Shown here in pieces: positions 62,079 to 62,245 of a DNA stretch of 62,245 nucleotides (position 1 is the stretch's first letter; each line of letters starts with the position of its first letter). This stretch comes from Brevundimonas halotolerans. GTDB lineage: Bacteria > Pseudomonadota > Alphaproteobacteria > Caulobacterales > Caulobacteraceae. A program made the translations under genes and the position numbers. Location of the stretch: contig NZ_QTTA01000007.1 in NCBI RefSeq assembly GCF_003730275.1, forward strand, positions 1-62,245. The letters run 5' to 3'. The notes under the pieces were generated by a model that was not told the DNA's origin, searched no databases, and saw only the letters and a list, made by a program, of their open reading frames with translations.

Positions 62079-62245
62079 CTTCCGGGGCTCAGCGACCGGT
62101 TTCATTGCTGAAAATACACTAGGCCGTGAACTCATAAACTGATGGGTCTGCTACCTCGCGCTTTTCCATTCGTCGACGAGGCGTCCAATCCGACTTGCGC
62201 GCTTTGCCAGCGGGGTATCTGATACACCATCGAAGTCCATCGCTC
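62079..62245. other. Gene-free tail, possible insertion-sequence end
   Basis: No intact gene. From about 62119 (CTAGGCCGTGAACTCATAAA) the base composition drops and the sequence resembles the outer end of an IS5-like element, but no transposase can be confirmed before the window stops. Confidence 0.3.

Noticed and set aside
62119..62245. Transposase C-terminus on the minus strand at the window end
   Set aside because: An open frame ending YEFTA is present but nothing in it matches a transposase motif I can name.

Overview
The window reads as chromosome of a high-GC alphaproteobacterium of the Caulobacterales, most like Brevundimonas. This is inferred from protein flavour and gene content (PhaR, an HslVU with a long N-terminal tail on HslV, S16 with a long Ala/Glu tail, FabA/FabB plus FabI, TonB receptor beside a phytase, frequent GTG/TTG starts); no rRNA or marker comparison was possible. 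Most genes are core metabolism in short operons, many joined by 4-bp ATGA overlaps.

Layout. 1-128 is the end of an IS481-type insertion sequence. 0.1-4.4 kb is the amino-sugar/UDP-sugar block glmM (minus) / glmS-galU (plus). 4.5-13.2 kb holds rlmN, a small membrane protein coupled to a fatty-acid desaturase with a divergent ArsR-type regulator, a repeat-rich 580-bp gap, DUF350 protein plus membrane-anchored trypsin-like protease, isoaspartyl peptidase, a quinone oxidoreductase/2OG-dioxygenase pair, a DUF1232 protein and an HSD10-like dehydrogenase; tRNA-Gly(GCC) follows at 13.3 kb.

13.4-25.9 kb looks like a phosphorus-scavenging neighbourhood: lipoprotein beta-propeller phytase and divergent TonB receptor sharing a 238-bp control region, a PAS histidine kinase without a response regulator, a DUF2254 membrane protein, a phnC ATPase, a single protein that fuses a PhnD-type binding domain to a PhnE-type permease, and a PstS-like lipoprotein with no pstCAB. 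A GT4 glycosyltransferase/methyltransferase pair lies next to it and could belong to lipid or envelope remodelling (inference).

26-37.4 kb: putA, rtcB preceded by a strongly structured 292-bp leader, a CarF/PEDS1-type lipid desaturase, GT39-HMG-CoA lyase operon, GT2, small membrane proteins, phaR operon and a hemolysin III protein. 37.5-40 kb: hslV and hslU are separated by a broken GxxExxY gene bounded by inverted repeats. 40-52.8 kb: BLUF photoreceptor, MoeB-like protein, S9 peptidase, hydroxyacid dehydrogenase, SH3 protein, fabA-fabB, cation/proton antiporter, fabI, YegP-like protein, and ffh-rpsP-rimM. 53.1-62.1 kb: ppc, M3 peptidase, murI, an exported SRPBCC-like protein, and peroxiredoxin-ahpD divergent from a one-cysteine OxyR across a regular four-half-site operator. 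The last ~125 bp may be another insertion-sequence end, so the window may be a contig bounded by repeats.

The items most worth a second look are the phosphorus cluster with its PhnD-PhnE fusion, the OxyR/operator pair, the interrupted hslVU locus, the rtcB leader, the CarF-type desaturase and a three-copy intergenic repeat.
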